A DNA stretch of 64,000 nt from Mixophyes australis (GCA_036250195.1 JAVHZZ010000001.1:378449407-378513406); one strand, 5' to 3'. Shown: positions 22,802-34,990, counted from the stretch's first letter. Numbers and translations: made by a program. The notes: generated by a model from the letters alone, not told the origin.

Positions 22802-24333
22802 TGTCACTCACCGGACTGTGAGTGCTACTTCTAAGGTAGCTAGGAACCGTGTCTGTCCATTATAATGAGGTACTGCGCATGTGCAGTCCCTTCTAACCTT
22901 CAGTTCTGTTCCTTTAACTTAATTGGCTGATCAGGCAACACTCCCTATATTAAGCACCTGTGGTCAATACCACGTTGCCTGATCTTGGAGTCTCATTCCT
23001 CTTGAGTCTCTGAAGGTGTTCCAGTGCCTCCTCGTGTGTTCAGCTGATGCTGATTCCTGTTTGCCGTTTGTGGTTTCCAGACCACTTCTACTCCTCATGT
23101 TCCTAGTGACTTCAGCAGCTGATTCCTATCCGCTGTCTCCGTATATCTACAGTTACAGATTACTGCAAACTCTCCTGTGTTTCATCGTGACTCCAGCAGC
23201 TGATTCCTATCCGCTGCCTCCGTATATCTACAGTTACAGATTACTTCAAACTCTCCTGTGTTTCATCGTGACTCCAGCAGCTGATTCCTATCCGCTGCCT
23301 CCGTGTGTCTAACAAGTTACAGATCTCTCCAACTCTCCTGTGTTACATCGCTACTGTTCCAGCTGATTCCTGTTAGCTACTTCAGCATGTCTACAGAGTC
23401 CTGCTCGTCTCAGCGCTCCAGTCTGCATTCTACCTGCCGTCAGCTGACCCGCTGCCTACTGCTTCTACAGTGTGTCCATTTGTGTCAACTTGCCTGTTAG
23501 CATCGAGTCTACGCTCCTCGGCTTCCAGCTCTGCTATATCGCTTCAGCTCTCCCGTGGTCTCCTGCTGTTCAATTCGATATACTACTGCTTCCTGAGTAT
23601 TTTGTCATCCTTGCTGGCCTACCTACAGTGCGCTGCACCTACCTGCCGCTTCCATTCTGCAAGGACTTCTCATCTCGTCAGTTCCCTGCCGCTCAGGTAT
23701 CCCTGCAGCTATCTCTAACAGCCTGCTCATCTGAACCACGGTATGCATACTTCTCATTGACTGTGCTGGTGTATTGCATATCCATCTGGACTGAGTTGTT
23801 CTCCTCCGGAGTTTCCATCCTCTGAGACTACTGCTATTATTGACTGTGTTTCCTTTTGCTGGACTATTCTAGTGACTTTGTTTATCTGTGCAGTGCTGTT
23901 CATTCATTATTATTATTGTGTGCAGTTCAACGTGGGATCAAGTTCAGTGTACCCGTGTAGACTCTGCATTGCATTTATCTCCTCGTGTCCTTCCTCACAT
24001 ATATATTCAGTGGTACAACTTGCTATACGCAGACCACTGATTCCTGTTTCCCTGTGTCACCAGTTGCATATATCCTCTCACTATAGCAGTGGTACAACTT
24101 GCCGTGCGCAGACCACTGACTACCCTCACGTGTCCTTGTCCATCCAGATCCTCGTGTTCAGTTACCTATTGTTTACCAGTGCTGCTAGTCATAGACTTTC
24201 TGAGCATTCTCTAACCATCTGCTGTTTCCAGTTCCATTATCACCCTGCCACCAGAGTATCATATACCAACTCTACTGCTCTGATAAGACCATCAGCGGGT
24301 GATACTGGGTAAAGACTCCTAGTGCCCGTGACA
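22802..24333. mobile_element. Solo LTR, 1532 bp, TSD GTACC
   Basis: The segment starts TGTCACTCACCGG and ends CCCGTGACA, so it has the TG...CA ends of an LTR with a 6-bp terminal inverted match. It is flanked on both sides by GTACC (22797-22801 and 24334-24338), a 5-bp target duplication as made by retroviral-type integrases. The plus strand has a possible TATA box (CTATATTAAG) at about 22950, so the LTR probably reads plus. It interrupts the L1/Tx1 LINE, whose frame homology continues on either side. No internal retroelement coding is present, so it is a solo LTR left by LTR-LTR recombination. Confidence 0.9.
23108..23350. repeat. 81-bp tandem triplication inside the solo LTR
   Basis: Units beginning 'gact(t/c)cagcagctgattcc' at 23108, 23189 and 23270 are nearly identical, with a fourth decayed copy after 23350. 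It accounts for part of the unusual LTR length. Confidence 0.9.
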
Positions 24334-24429
24334 GTACCTTCAAAGGTAACAAAACAGGAGGATGATCCGAAATTAGAATACTCCCAATTTGAGAATAACT
24401 TAGTCCCGGAATCAACAAATTGGAAACCA

Positions 24430-24899
24430 TCAAATAGTCAATAGGTGAAAATGTGTGGTGAACCCCAGAGTGGAAAGTATATGTTCTCTCAGAAGGGTTA
24501 TGAATCCTCCAAGTCCGTGACTAACTTTAAAATATTGAATAGTATCCCACCCAGAAATAGAGTAAGAGACAAGAATAGTTAATTTATCTAATCGGGGATT
24601 GTCCAATGTATTAAAATCCCCTCCCACAATACGATTAGGAGAATCTCTTTGAAGCATAAGTCCAGACAATTTAGTAAAAAAAAACTTTGATTGGGCATGT
24701 TGGGAGCATAAATGTTCAAGAGTGTAAAATGTTCCCCATTAATTAACAAATACAAAAGAACATATCTACCCTTTACATCCAATAACACATCCTCAATAAT
24801 GTAACGCAATCTTCTATTCAAAAGTATTGTAACTCCTTGCTTTTTCATTAAATAAGGAGCAGAGATACAATCTTGGATCCATGAAGCTTTTAAGGTCAT
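24430..24899 (-). pseudogene. L1/Tx1 endonuclease fragment
   Basis: Two overlapping open segments (24899-24588 and 24669-24430) in different frames together carry the endonuclease core. KKQGVTILLNRRLRYIIEDV and LLYLLINGEHFTLLNIYAPN are in the first, and VGGDFNTLDNPRLDKL in the second. GDFN is the metal-binding motif of this nuclease class. A frameshift lies between about 24670 and 24590. Confidence 0.8.
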
Positions 24900-25369
24900 T
24901 CCCGGAACACAATTCCAAATAGTCTCCTGGATGAAGACAATGTCCGGAAACAGAGTCTTTAAGTGAGCTACAATTTTGTTCGCTTAAGCGCTGAATTTAA
25001 ATCCACCCACATTCCACAATTGATTTTAGACTCCAACATCGTATAAACTTAATGTTATAATAATGTAGCTCAACTATCCAATACAAATCCTCAGATGGTC
25101 TAAAGTAATAATAAAGATTCCGGGCATTTCCCTTGCCCTGTCCCAGCGAGCAGGGCGAGAACAAATTTCCAGACATTTTTTATTATGACCTCACCTAGAT
25201 AGCAAAATACATATAACAATAAATATCACTTATAAAAGCTGTGAACTAGGAATAATTAGCTTACAAAACTTTTCCCTTTTACAATTTTCCACCTGACCTT
25301 GCATCATGCACCTGTCTTTACATACCAGGGACATGAACAAAAGAACACCCAAGAACAAAAACAAAATAA

Positions 25370-26730
25370 ACAAAAATATGTCCTCTGATTTAATACTTTA
25401 TAGAGCCCCCTTTTGCTGTAATTACAGCCATTAGTCTGTTTGGTTATGTCGTCTCTACCAGATATTTGCACCTAGATTGTTCAAGTTTAGGCAAATTTTC
25501 TGGTGAGCAGTGATAGAGTGCTTTGTTCAAGTCCATCCAAAGCATTTGTATCAGATTTAGGTGAGGGCACTGACTTGCCCAGTCAAGGACTTTCACCTTC
25601 CTTTTCTTAAGCCACTGCGTTGTTTTCATGGCAGTATGTTTAGGGTCATGCTAAAAGGTGATTCACCCGCTCACCTTCAGCTTTCTAGCAGAGGCTGCAG
25701 GTTTTCCTCAATAATTTGGGTGTACTTGACAGCATCCATCTTCCCTTCAATCTTGACTAATTGTCGCTGCTGAAGAGAAACAGAAATTAATGGTGTCACC
25801 ACCATTCTTAACAGTAGGTATGGTGTGTTTTAGCTGGTGTGGTTTGCACCAAACATAATGCTTGGAACTCATGACAAAAAGTTCGATCTTGCTCTCATCT
25901 GACCATACAAAGTCATGGCATAACAATCTTCCAAGTGTTTTTTTTACAAAGCGCAAATGAGACAGAGTGTGGTACTTTTTCAGAAGAGACTACTTTCTGG
26001 CCACCCTACCATACAGTGCAGCTTTGTGTAAAGCTTTATGAGATAGTGGTCACATGCAGAGACAGACCTATCTTAGTCATAAAGTCTTGTAAGTCCTTCA
26101 AAGTTTCCATTGGCATTTGGTAGCTTCCCTGATCAATTCCCTCATGGCTCTGTCATCCAGTTTGGAGGGATGGCCTGATCTAGGCAAGGTGTTGGTGATG
26201 CCATACGCTTTCCACTTCTTAATAATTCTTTGAATGGTACTCAGAGGGAGAGAAAAAGTTTTTAAAATATTTTTGTATCCTTCTCCTAACTTGTGCCTTT
26301 CCACAACTATCCCAAATTCCTTTAGAAAGCGCCGTTTCCAACCATGGTGAATTCTTTCCCTTACCATGCACTATTAGAAGTGGAATCCTCAAGGAACAGA
26401 TGGTCTTATTTTGAAGAAATCAAAATCACCACAATGTCAACAATGTTGATGTCAGGTGGCCAATTAGCTTGTTGTGTGATCTGCATCATTGGTTGTACCT
26501 GTTCAAGTTTATAATGGCTATTCAAAGGGTATGATCCAAATAAGGTATTTTAGTAATTAAATTATATTAATTGTTAAGAATGTTTGTAAATATTATTTTT
26601 ATGTTGATGTTGAGGGTTACAATGTGTAAATACATATAGCTGGACCAATTTGGTTGAATTTATTTAAATTTCCATGGTGTGACAAAGGGTAATGATTTTG
26701 ACAAGGTATGATGATTTTCTATAGGCACTG
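25370..26730 (-). mobile_element. Tc1/mariner transposon, degraded
   Basis: The right end reads, on the minus strand, TACAGTGCCTATAGAAAATC, a Tc1-type terminus next to the TA at 26731. Minus-strand frames encode the N-terminal paired-like HTH (IQRIIKKWKAYGITNTLPRS then GHPSKLDDRA, 26367-26098), the first catalytic region (FVWSDESKIELF, 25956-25747) and the C-terminal block (25629-25444). In the last, the expected catalytic Glu of 'LNPIENLW' is Gln (LNLIQMLW). The left terminal repeat was not found. Transposase cut-and-paste activity is not possible from this copy. Confidence 0.9.
26098..26367 (-). pseudogene. Tc1 transposase N-terminal HTH fragment
   Basis: Eighty-nine codons with the second HTH signature LSTIQRIIKKWKAYG and the linker GHPSKLDDRAMRELIRE, typical of Tc1-type transposases that bind their terminal repeats. 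Separated by frameshifts from the catalytic parts at 25956-25747 and 25629-25444. Confidence 0.85.
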
Positions 26731-26732
26731 TA

Positions 26733-27719
26733 TGCACAGGTGGATTGGCCATGGGCATGTTAGTGGTTATGAAGCAATCAGAGTTTAAAATATAAAAGAT
26801 GGAATGCAGTAACTCACCGTGAGCATGTATAGAGAATTTCCTGTTTAGTATATCCCTATATTTTTGTATTTTTTATTGCAAGCAGTTTAAAGGCTTTTAC
26901 ATGTTTAATGCTATCACTCATCTTAGAAAGAAACATAACATCTAAACTGCATTGAGAATAGCGCTAAGCTGTATTCTACCCACCAAATCCAATTAGAGAT
27001 CAGTGATTCACCTCCAGTTTGGTTTATAGAGTGGTTTGCAATATTGGGGGCAATAGTTGCAATTTTAGAAAATCAATCTACAAATACATATTTGACTAGT
27101 GGTTCAAACGTTTTAAGGGGTATACAAAGTCATTTGGAATGCTAACTGAATGTGGAAGTGGATTTATTTGCATGGAAGTTTGCAACGGAGACCCAGTGAC
27201 ATCATTTTGACATCTCTGTGAACTGCCTCCGTTCAGGAGGGACAAGGAGAGATATTATTCAGGTCCCCTCTACATCTCTGCAGTAATAAACTACTTATAA
27301 TATTGGTCTCTTGCAAGCTATAATTTCAGATACCATTACAAGTGATCAATTGCTGCGAAAATATAATGGAAAAATTGATCAAGTCCGTTCTGCACCTTAA
27401 AATATGTTTTAAGAATGAAATAAATAAAATATAAATAAGACTTAGTAGCCAATTCAGTTTCCTATTTTTGCATGTGATAATGCTTAATGCGTGAAAATTC
27501 AATTGATTTTTATCTTTACATCATTCTATTTATCATCTTTTGTGCTTTTTCAACCCCCCAAACTTTTTGTGTCTGTTATTTACCCATAAAAAGTATAAGG
27601 TGGGTGAAAAAAGTCCCATTTAGGCATTTTGCAAAGATATTTTTGATTGCCTGAACCTGCTCGCCACACTTTCAGTGGCGAAAAGATTCAATAGCAGAGG
27701 GATTGAAGCACAAATGTAT
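26733..27719. other. No gene seen
   Basis: AT-rich sequence with no motif I can assign. Confidence 0.45.
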
Positions 27720-28545
27720 TGCTGTAATGTGGAGGGGCTGATTGGGTTATTGCTGTATTGGTGAGGGGCTCAGTGGGTTATTGCTGTATTGTGGAGGGGC
27801 TGAGTGGGTTATTGCTGTATTGGTGGGGGGTTCAGTGGGTTATTGCTGTATTGTGGTGGGACTGAGTCGGGTGCTGCTGTTATACAAAGGGCCTGAGTGG
27901 GTTATTGCTGTAATGTGGAGGTGCTGAGTGGGTTATTGCTGTATTTTGGAGGGACTGAGTTGGATACTGCTGTTATTCAGAAGGCCTGAGTGGGTTATTG
28001 CTGTAATTTGAAGGTGCTGAGTGGGTTATTGCTGTATTGTGGAGGGGCTGAGTTGGTTTTTGCTGTATTGTGGAGGGGCCGAGTGGGTTAATGCTGAAAT
28101 GTGGAGGTACTGAGTGGGTTATTGCTGTATTGGTGAGGGTCTGAGTGGGTTATTGGTGTATTGCGGAGGTGCTGAATGGGTTATTGCTGTATTTTGGAGG
28201 GGCTGAATTGGATACTGCTGTTATACAGAAGGCCTGAGTGGGTTATTGCTGTAATGTGAAGGAGCTAAGTGTGTTATTGCTGTATTGTGGAGGGGCTGAG
28301 TGGGTTATTGCTGTAATGTGAAGGAGCAAAGTGTGTTATTGCTGTATTGCGGATAGGCTGAGTGGGTTATTACTTTATTGTGGAGGGGCTGAGTGGGTTA
28401 TTGCTGTATTGCGGATGGGCTGAGTGGGTTATTGCTTTATTGCAGAGGGGCTGAGTGGGTTATTGCTGTATTGCGGAGGGCTTGAGCTGGATATTGCTGT
28501 AATGTGGAGGGGCTAAGTAGAGTATTGTTGTAATGTGGGTTGGAG
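27720..28545. repeat. 31-bp minisatellite, about 26 copies
   Basis: The unit is roughly GTGGGTTATTGCTGTATTGT plus GGAGGGGCTGA (31 bp). Copies vary in 'tgtggaggggctga', 'tgaaggtgctga', 'cggatgggctga' and include a divergent 'ggatactgctgttatac' variant that recurs about every 250 bp. The array is strongly G-biased on the plus strand. Open frames across it are repeat artefacts. Confidence 0.95.
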
Positions 28546-30490
28546 TACTGCTGATTACTATAGTGTGTGTGCATGTAGTATTTATTGTTGTAATGGGGTG
28601 CTAATAATGTTAAGCAGGGGATCATTGGGGAAAAAGGCCTATTTGTTAAATGTAAATGCTGTAGATTTAATGTTGGAGCGTATTGGGGGAAGGGTGGGTC
28701 TAGAATGGTTATTAGTTGCCAGGCTTTCCAGGAAGTGAATAGTATTTATTCATTTGTCAATTAGGGTCCAATATTCCAGCAACAACCAGCAGCTACTGAG
28801 CCTAAGACATTAGCAGGGAGTGAAAACAAGCAAGATTAGGTAAGAGAGAGACTGTCTGACAACTTTCCCGATTGTGGGACTTTGTCCTGACTACAATCTG
28901 GTCTGCCACATGCACCGAACAGTGGTGTGTGCCATTGATAATGGCACCGCTACCACATCCAGCTGCATGGTGACACCCACACTGGCAGCCTGTGTCTTGT
29001 TGATTTGATCCTGTCTATTGAAAATTGACTGAATATTTTTCAAGGCCACATAAAATTCCCAAATTCCCAATTCCCAATATGAAAATTACTGAAAATTTGC
29101 CTCAGCAATCAGACAATTGAGGGTGTGGGGGGGCTTTCACTGTACTGTAGAAATTATCTGGATAAAACAGACTTACATATTTTAAAGTAAGCGCTTAACA
29201 ATAAAATGATTTCACAACCTATGAAACTCTGATACATAGATTATCTATGCATGGCATATATAACATCAGCTAAGAAATTAGTGCAAAAATGTAATTAACA
29301 GATTATCATTCGACATGTAATTATAGATATATGCAATGTAACTCATCAGTTAATGAACAATTATGTACTAATGACATGAAATGCTGTCAGTGATTGTGTT
29401 AGAAGTGGTACCAAGATACTCATTTCTCTAAATACTGTCAAAATGTTTTGCTTGCAGCATATACCCCTGTGTTAGTTCTGTATTTGTATAGTGTGGTGAT
29501 TGGTTTTTTTTCTCGAATAGCATGTGTTATTAAACAACATGTGAAATGATAATATTATGTTAAAATGCGTTTAACAAAAAAGGGAGCTTGTACCACAATG
29601 AATGAATTCATCTACATATTCATGTTATTTGTTTCAAAAAAACTAAATGATAATGTTGCTATGCTTTATTCTACCAAGTCCAAAGGGAGCCTGAACAGAA
29701 TTAAACCTGCTTACTTTTACATAGAAGAAAATATCGCTCAATAATTTTTCAACATGTAAATTGCGGTAGAGAGGGAGCACAATTTCCTTTTAAGAAAGGC
29801 ACATGAAAGCATATATGAATCTTTCTTTATTGCCATAGCCCACTCACGTATAGAGTATGTTAACGTGGCATGGTTGAGTGCAGTCCCACATTGTGCCATT
29901 CTTATTAGCCAATTGTGTTCCATCTGTAACGTGTATACACCATACAGTGGCTGTTTTTCCAAATAAAAGAAAAAATGGCAGCTTAAAAAGTGCAAGTAAT
30001 GAAATATTGACACCTACAGATCTATTTAGTCTGTTCTTTAAATTTAACTACAAGGTTGGTGGTGGGGTAAACTTGGCAACAACAAAGCTTTTACAGTGTG
30101 AAAATCTGCTTCAATTTATTGTCAGTTCAGATATAGTGTTAAACACCATTTTCAGCAGAGAACCTTGTGTATGTCCTAGGCAATTTAGAATATGGGTGAA
30201 CATTGAACATTGGTACTCCAAAGAGTTACATTAAATTTGACATATAAGAAAAGTAAAATGAACAAAGGTCAATTATTGCCTTACTTACCGATGTTAATTA
30301 ATATTTCAAAAAGTGACATACAAGTTGTTAAATTAAAAGTTATTACTTTAATTGGCACAGGAGGACTAAAATTAAAATTAAACTAGGAAGTACTTTCACT
30401 GGACATTGCTCCTTTGCCACCTTGTGTGTGGGTACAGGGAACACTTTGTTTGTGCAAATCCTATAGAAATCATATTCTGATCCAGCCTCT
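28546..30490. other. No gene seen
   Basis: No coding signature or repeat end found. A 118-codon open frame at 29878-30234 has no recognised motif. Confidence 0.45.
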
Positions 30491-30499
30491 CTCCAGGTA

Positions 30500-31310
30500 C
30501 CACTCTATTTCTGCGTCTTTGCCTCCACACTACTTGAGTGACTTGTTTTCAACCATCTATCTCACTTTCTCTCCTTCGTACTCCTCTCTTGGCCTTCTGC
30601 AAACCAACATTCCACTGAGACTGCCCTCAGAAGCTTGATCAATAATCTACTTACCATAAAGTTTAAGTGTCACTTTTCTATGCTTATCCTCCTGACCTCT
30701 TTGCTTATTTCAACTAATAATCCTCTTTTTCTGCACATCCTTTACTTCACAATTGTCCACTGTGACAGATTTTTCCTAGTTCACTTCCTACCTATACAAC
30801 CAATACGTCTCTACCTAACATATTCGTCCTATCCATTCCAACTATCTGGTCAGATCCAGCATAGCTTTGTACCACTTCTCTTGGCAAACTCATCTGCTAA
30901 TTTGGGGTACAGTACCACCTCTATGCTTATGATAATCAAATCTATTTCTCCTTCTCTGACCTACCCCAATACTCTACTATTATATGTGACCAACTGTCTC
31001 TCTACTATTTCCACATGGATGTTCCAAATCTCCTCAGACCTCAACTGGTCCAAAACAGCATCTTTCCTCCACCCAGGTTCACCACCTCCACTGCTGGCTT
31101 AGTGTCACAATTGACTGTGGACTCTGCTTTACTCTTCACATCCAGTCTCTGTACCAGTCCTTTTGCCTCCACCATCAAAACAAGCACTTTAATTACCCAA
31201 TATGCAACCAAAATCCTTATTCATTTCCTCATTATCAACTACTTCAGCTGTTGTAGCTTCGTCCTATCAGACATTCTCCTCTATCTGCTTCTATCCATCC
31301 TAAATGCTAT
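30500..31310 (+). mobile_element. Old L2-type LINE fragment
   Basis: Damaged plus-strand frames follow the L2 reverse transcriptase order: a 'STETALRSLINNLL'-like block near 30610, then LYAYDNQIYFSFSDLPQYS near 30930 (matching [16 protein letters not shown] of the copy at 15.4 kb), then LSTISTWM and SDLNWSKTA near 31000-31060. It is far more decayed than the two minus-strand L2 copies. Confidence 0.7.
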
Positions 31311-32104
31311 GGCTAGAGGTGTCAGGAGGAGGGGAGGGTAGGGGCCGGCTCAAAATTTCTCTTGGCGGCTTTGGCTGCGACAAAGAGTGAGCTTCTTCTT
31401 TTGATGCTCAACATCTACTGCACTATCATCATCATCATCATCATCAACATTTATTTATATAGCGCCAGCAAATTCCGTAGCACTTTAAAATTGGGAACGA
31501 ACATTAGACAGAGAGGTAAGAGAACCCTGCTCACAAGCTTACAATCTATGGGACATTGGGAGTTTGAAACACACGGGCATGTGCTACATCATATTGCACA
31601 CTGGAGCAACTAGAATGCAAAGGTAAAAGTATTGAGTGGGCTGTGTGTGTGGTGGCAATGTTGGTCAGAGGGTTGTTGTCTTGTGTCTTGTGTTAGCTGT
31701 GTAGAGGGTGGTAATAGGGGAGATTAAGATGGTGGTTGAGGAATATCATAAGCTTGTCTGAAGAGGTGGGTTTTCAGAGAACGCTTGAAGGTTTGGAGAC
31801 TAGAGGAAAGTATTACTGTGCGAGGGAGGGAATTCCACAAAGTGGGTGCAGCCCCGAAAAAAGTCCTGTAACGGAGAATGGAAGGATGTGATGAGAGTGG
31901 AGGAGAGACGCAGATCTTGTGCAGAACGGAGGTGTGGAGTTGGGAGATATTTTGAGACAAGTGAGGAAATGTATGTCAGTGCAATTTTGTTCACAGACTT
32001 GTACGTTAGTAGAATAATTTTATATTGGATTCGTTGAAATACAGGCAACCAATGTAGAAACTGACAGAGTGGCTTAGCAGAGGAAGAACAGTTTGCAAGG
32101 AAAA

Positions 32105-32803
32105 TCAATCTAGCTGCTGCGTGCATAATAGATTGTAGGGGTTTAAGTCTGACTTTTGGGAAGACCAGTAAGGAGAAGAATTGCAATAGTCGATGCGGGA
32201 GATGATGAGTGCATGAATTAAGGTTTTTGCGGTGTCTTGTGTGAGATATGTGCGTATTCTGGAAATGTTCTTTAGATGTATGTAACATGATTTAGATATG
32301 GAGTTGATGTGAGGAATAAATGATAGTTGTGAGTCAAGGATTACACCTAGGCAGCGAGCTTGCGGGGTGGGATTTATGGTCATGTTATCAACAGAAATAG
32401 AAATGTCAGGCAGGAAGCTTCTGTTTTTGGGTGGGAATATTATTAATTCAGTTTTTGAAAGATTGAGTTTGAGTTGGCGAGAAGACTTCCAAGATGAAAT
32501 GGCAGAAAGACAGTCAGTAATGCGAGACAACACAGATGGTGAAAGATCAGGAGAGGATAGATAGATTTGTGTATCATCTGCATAGAGATGATACTGAAAT
32601 CCAAAGGAGCTTAATAGTTTTCCAAGAGAAGTGGTGTAGATAGAGAATAGCAGAGGACCTAGGACTGAGCCTTGCGGTACTCCACCTGATAAAGGTAGCA
32701 GAGCAGAGGTGGATCCAGATAAATTAACAGTGAAAGAGCGATTAGATAGGTAGGATGAGAACCAGGATAGGACAGTGCCTTCAAGACCTAGGGATTGTAG
32801 CAT
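32105..32803 (-). pseudogene. L2 reverse transcriptase core fragment
   Basis: A 232-codon open segment with [34 protein letters not shown] and the following L2 blocks up to ISRIDYCNS. It keeps the LSN residues (SSYLSNRSF) that are missing from the copy at 16.4 kb. The upstream part with the first catalytic Asp is in another frame. Confidence 0.9.
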
Positions 32804-33359
32804 TTGTATGAGGAGAGTGTGGTCAACAGTGTCAAATGCAGCAGAGAAGGAGAGTTAGGAGAGAGTAATGGTTTTTACTTTTTGCTGTGATCAAATCATT
32901 GACAACCTTGGTCAGTGCAGTCTCTGTGGAGTGTTGAGAGCGAAATCCTGACTGAAGAGTATCCAATAGGTTGTTTGCTGTAAGAAAGTGTGTGAGGTGA
33001 GTGTAGGCAATTCTCTCAAGAAGCTTGGAGGGGCATGGGAGCTGGGAGATGGGGCGGTAATTTGCGAGAGAGTTTGGGTCAGAATTTTGTTTTTTTAAAA
33101 TGGGAGTAATCACTGCATGCTTGAATAGTGATGGAAAAATACCAGTAGAAAGAGATAGATTACAGATTTTAGTTAGAGGGGGAATGAGCACAGGAGACAG
33201 GGACCGACTAATTTGTGAGGGAATGGGATCAAGAGGACAGGAGGTAGAGTAGGAAGATGAGAAGACAGTAGAAACTTTCTCTTCATTTGTTGGATCAAAT
33301 GAAGAGAGAGTGTTAGAGGGTGCTACAAAGGAATTTAGCTGATTGCTTGTTGAGGGAGA

Positions 33360-33893
33360 TTATACCATTTCAAGTCTTATCTTATCTATTTTGTCCTTGA
33401 AGTAGGAAGCAAGATCCTGGGCACGGATGGTAGTTGGAGTATTTGGGGCGGAAGGATTCAGAAGAGATTTAAATATGTCAAAAAGGTGTTTGGGGTTAGA
33501 AGCCTGAGCATAGATGAGAGATTGGAAGTATGTTTGTTTTGCAGTGTCCAGGGCATTTCTATAGGAGTGGTAGATACCAGTATAGGTGATAAAATCATTA
33601 GAGGTACAAGATTTACGCCAGTGACGATCTGCTTTATGAGAAAGTTTTTGTAGAGTTCGTGTTACTTTAGTCTGCCACGTTTGGCAATAAAGTCTACGTG
33701 GAGAATGTAGTGTCTCTGGAGCCACTTGATCAAGGGCAGTTGCTAGGGTTTGGTGAAAATGGGGTACTGCCCAATCAGGGGAGGAGAATGTAGAAATTGG
33801 GGAGAGAAGGTGTTGGAGAGAGGTGGAAAACTGTTGAAGATCAATAGAGTTGATATTCCTGCGGTTGTGAGGAGGCTTGGAAGAGTTTGACAC
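33360..33893 (-). pseudogene. L2 endonuclease-RT linker fragment
   Basis: A 177-codon open segment matching the region after the endonuclease in the copy at 17.5 kb ([51 protein letters not shown]). It shows that the TAA at 17552 in the other copy replaces a Gln codon. Confidence 0.9.
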
Positions 33894-33927
33894 TAGGGAG
33901 GGTAAAGAACTGGGGGTGAGCGAGAAT

Positions 33928-34187
33928 TATTATTATTATTTGTTTATTTGTAAGGCGCCACATGGTTTCCGCAGCACCGTACACAGTACAAACAGTAGAC
34001 CATACAGGGCAAAACAGTACAGAACATTTAACATAAAATACCAATACTTCGTAAACTCTGGGCAGGCAAATACAGTAGAGACGGAGTGGAAGAACAGGTA
34101 TGGAGACAGGAGGAAAGAGGGCCCTGCTCATACGAGCTTACATCCTAAGGGAGGGTGGACAGAATCAGGCACAGAAGGGAGCCAGTG
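33928..34187 (-). mobile_element. Nested LINE/SINE 3' tail inside the second L2 copy
   Basis: Read on the minus strand this 260-bp piece contains 'aggatgtaagctcgtatgag', 'cagggccctc', a spacer, 'gtacggtgctgcggaaac', and ends 'aaataaacaaataataataa'. That is a LINE 3' tail of a family different from its host, with (TAA)n in place of (TGA)n. It splits L2 endonuclease sequence. Both borders carry GAGAAT (near 33922 and 34206), consistent with a short target duplication, and the copy at 17.6 kb gives the unbroken order. Confidence 0.75.
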
Positions 34188-34409
34188 AGGCAAAGGGGAG
34201 AACCGAAGAGAATCTAATAAGGTGATGATCCGAGAGGAGGAAAGGAGTGTTAAGGAAATCAGAAGCTGAGCATAGTCTAGAGAAAACAAGATCAAGACAG
34301 TGGCCATCCTGATGAGTAGCGGATTCAGTCCGCTGGGAGAGGTCAAGTGTGGAGGTTAGAGAGAGTAGTTTGGAAGCAACATTGGAACGTGGATTATCTC
34401 AGAGGGGAT

Positions 34410-34990
34410 GGTCCACTACTCTATAATCCCTGCACTGGCTCCCAGTATCCTTCAGAATCCAATTCACATTACTTACTCTCACCTACCAAGCCCTCAACAA
34501 CACCACTCCTTCATTAATTTAAAACCTCAAGTCAAAATGCTCTTCCTCATTAGATCTGCGTCTGACCTGTGCTTCACCATGTTTCTGATAAGCACCTCGC
34601 AGTCCCATCAGACTTCTCCTTTGCTGCTTCCAACTTGTGGAATTTTCTAATATGCTTGCTCAAACTCTTCCCTGGCCATCAAATCTTTACATGCTCTCTG
34701 AAAACCCACCTCTTTATTAGTGTTTACCTTACTAACGCCTATACTAATCACACTGGTATACTTTCACAATCGTCCCAATTTGCGATCCAAGCCTCATTCC
34801 CCCCTTGCTTCCCCACTAGATTGGAAGCTCTCATGACCAGGGCCCTCCCTGCCCATTTTTTCATGTCTGCATTTATTTTGTCTACCTCGTATGTCCCTGT
34901 TTTATGTATGACCTGTTTTCCCCACTCTCCGGCGCGGCAGCGCACTGTGACTGCTTATATATCAAAGACAAAAATAATGGTGATAATAGA
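34410..34990 (+). mobile_element. L2-type LINE 3' end, plus strand
   Basis: The start encodes, with frame shifts, the L2 C-terminus ('ALHWLPVSFRIQFTLLTLTY'-like, then LPTCGIF for the LWNSLP block). Next come the 3' UTR with 'gattggaagctctcatgacc', 'agggccctccc' and a weak (TGATAA)n tail near 34978-34990. It faces the minus-strand L2 copy head to head. Confidence 0.7.

Larger units (their letters stand above)
20680..25030 (-). mobile_element. L1/Tx1-type LINE, degraded, with nested insertions
   Basis: On the minus strand, from 25030 down, damaged frames read an L1/Tx1-type endonuclease (NVGGFKFSA, KIVAHLKTLFPDIVFIQET, KKQGVTILLNRRLRYIIEDV, GERFTLLNIYAPN-like, VGGDFNTLDNPRLDK). A linker block (VLFWEASKILLMDHI) and a reverse transcriptase follow (KSQGPDGLCGEYYKILHP, IPKPKKDPEHIYSYRHITLL; then a GTRQGCPLLPL-like block near 21530). 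The C-terminal region (GRINFPNLKLYNHAGILRYV) reappears at about 20690-20960. It is interrupted by a solo LTR (22802-24333) and by foreign sequence at about 20960-21340. Not functional. Confidence 0.85.
31423..34400 (-). mobile_element. L2-type LINE, second copy, frameshifted and interrupted
   Basis: Same family as the copy at 15.2-18.9 kb: identical order of blocks and a (TGA)n tail at 31423-31442 after 'ggcgctatataaataaatgt'. Frames: 31960-31724 (C-terminus), 32288-31800, 32803-32105 (RT core with [13 protein letters not shown] and [11 protein letters not shown]), 33191-32832, and 33893-33360 (endonuclease/RT linker). The RT frame is broken just after HYSLLTLL, before the [11 protein letters not shown] motif. 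The endonuclease part continues at 34190-34400 beyond a nested LINE tail. The 5' third is missing. Confidence 0.9.

Noticed and set aside
23016..24312. Series of plus-strand open frames rich in Ser/Cys/Leu
   Set aside because: They lie in the pyrimidine-rich solo LTR and its 81-bp repeats; no protein motif.
27742..27927. Open frame with MGYCCIGEGLSGLLLYCGGA-like repeats
   Set aside because: Pure translation of the 31-bp minisatellite; unit length not a multiple of three, no start or splice context.
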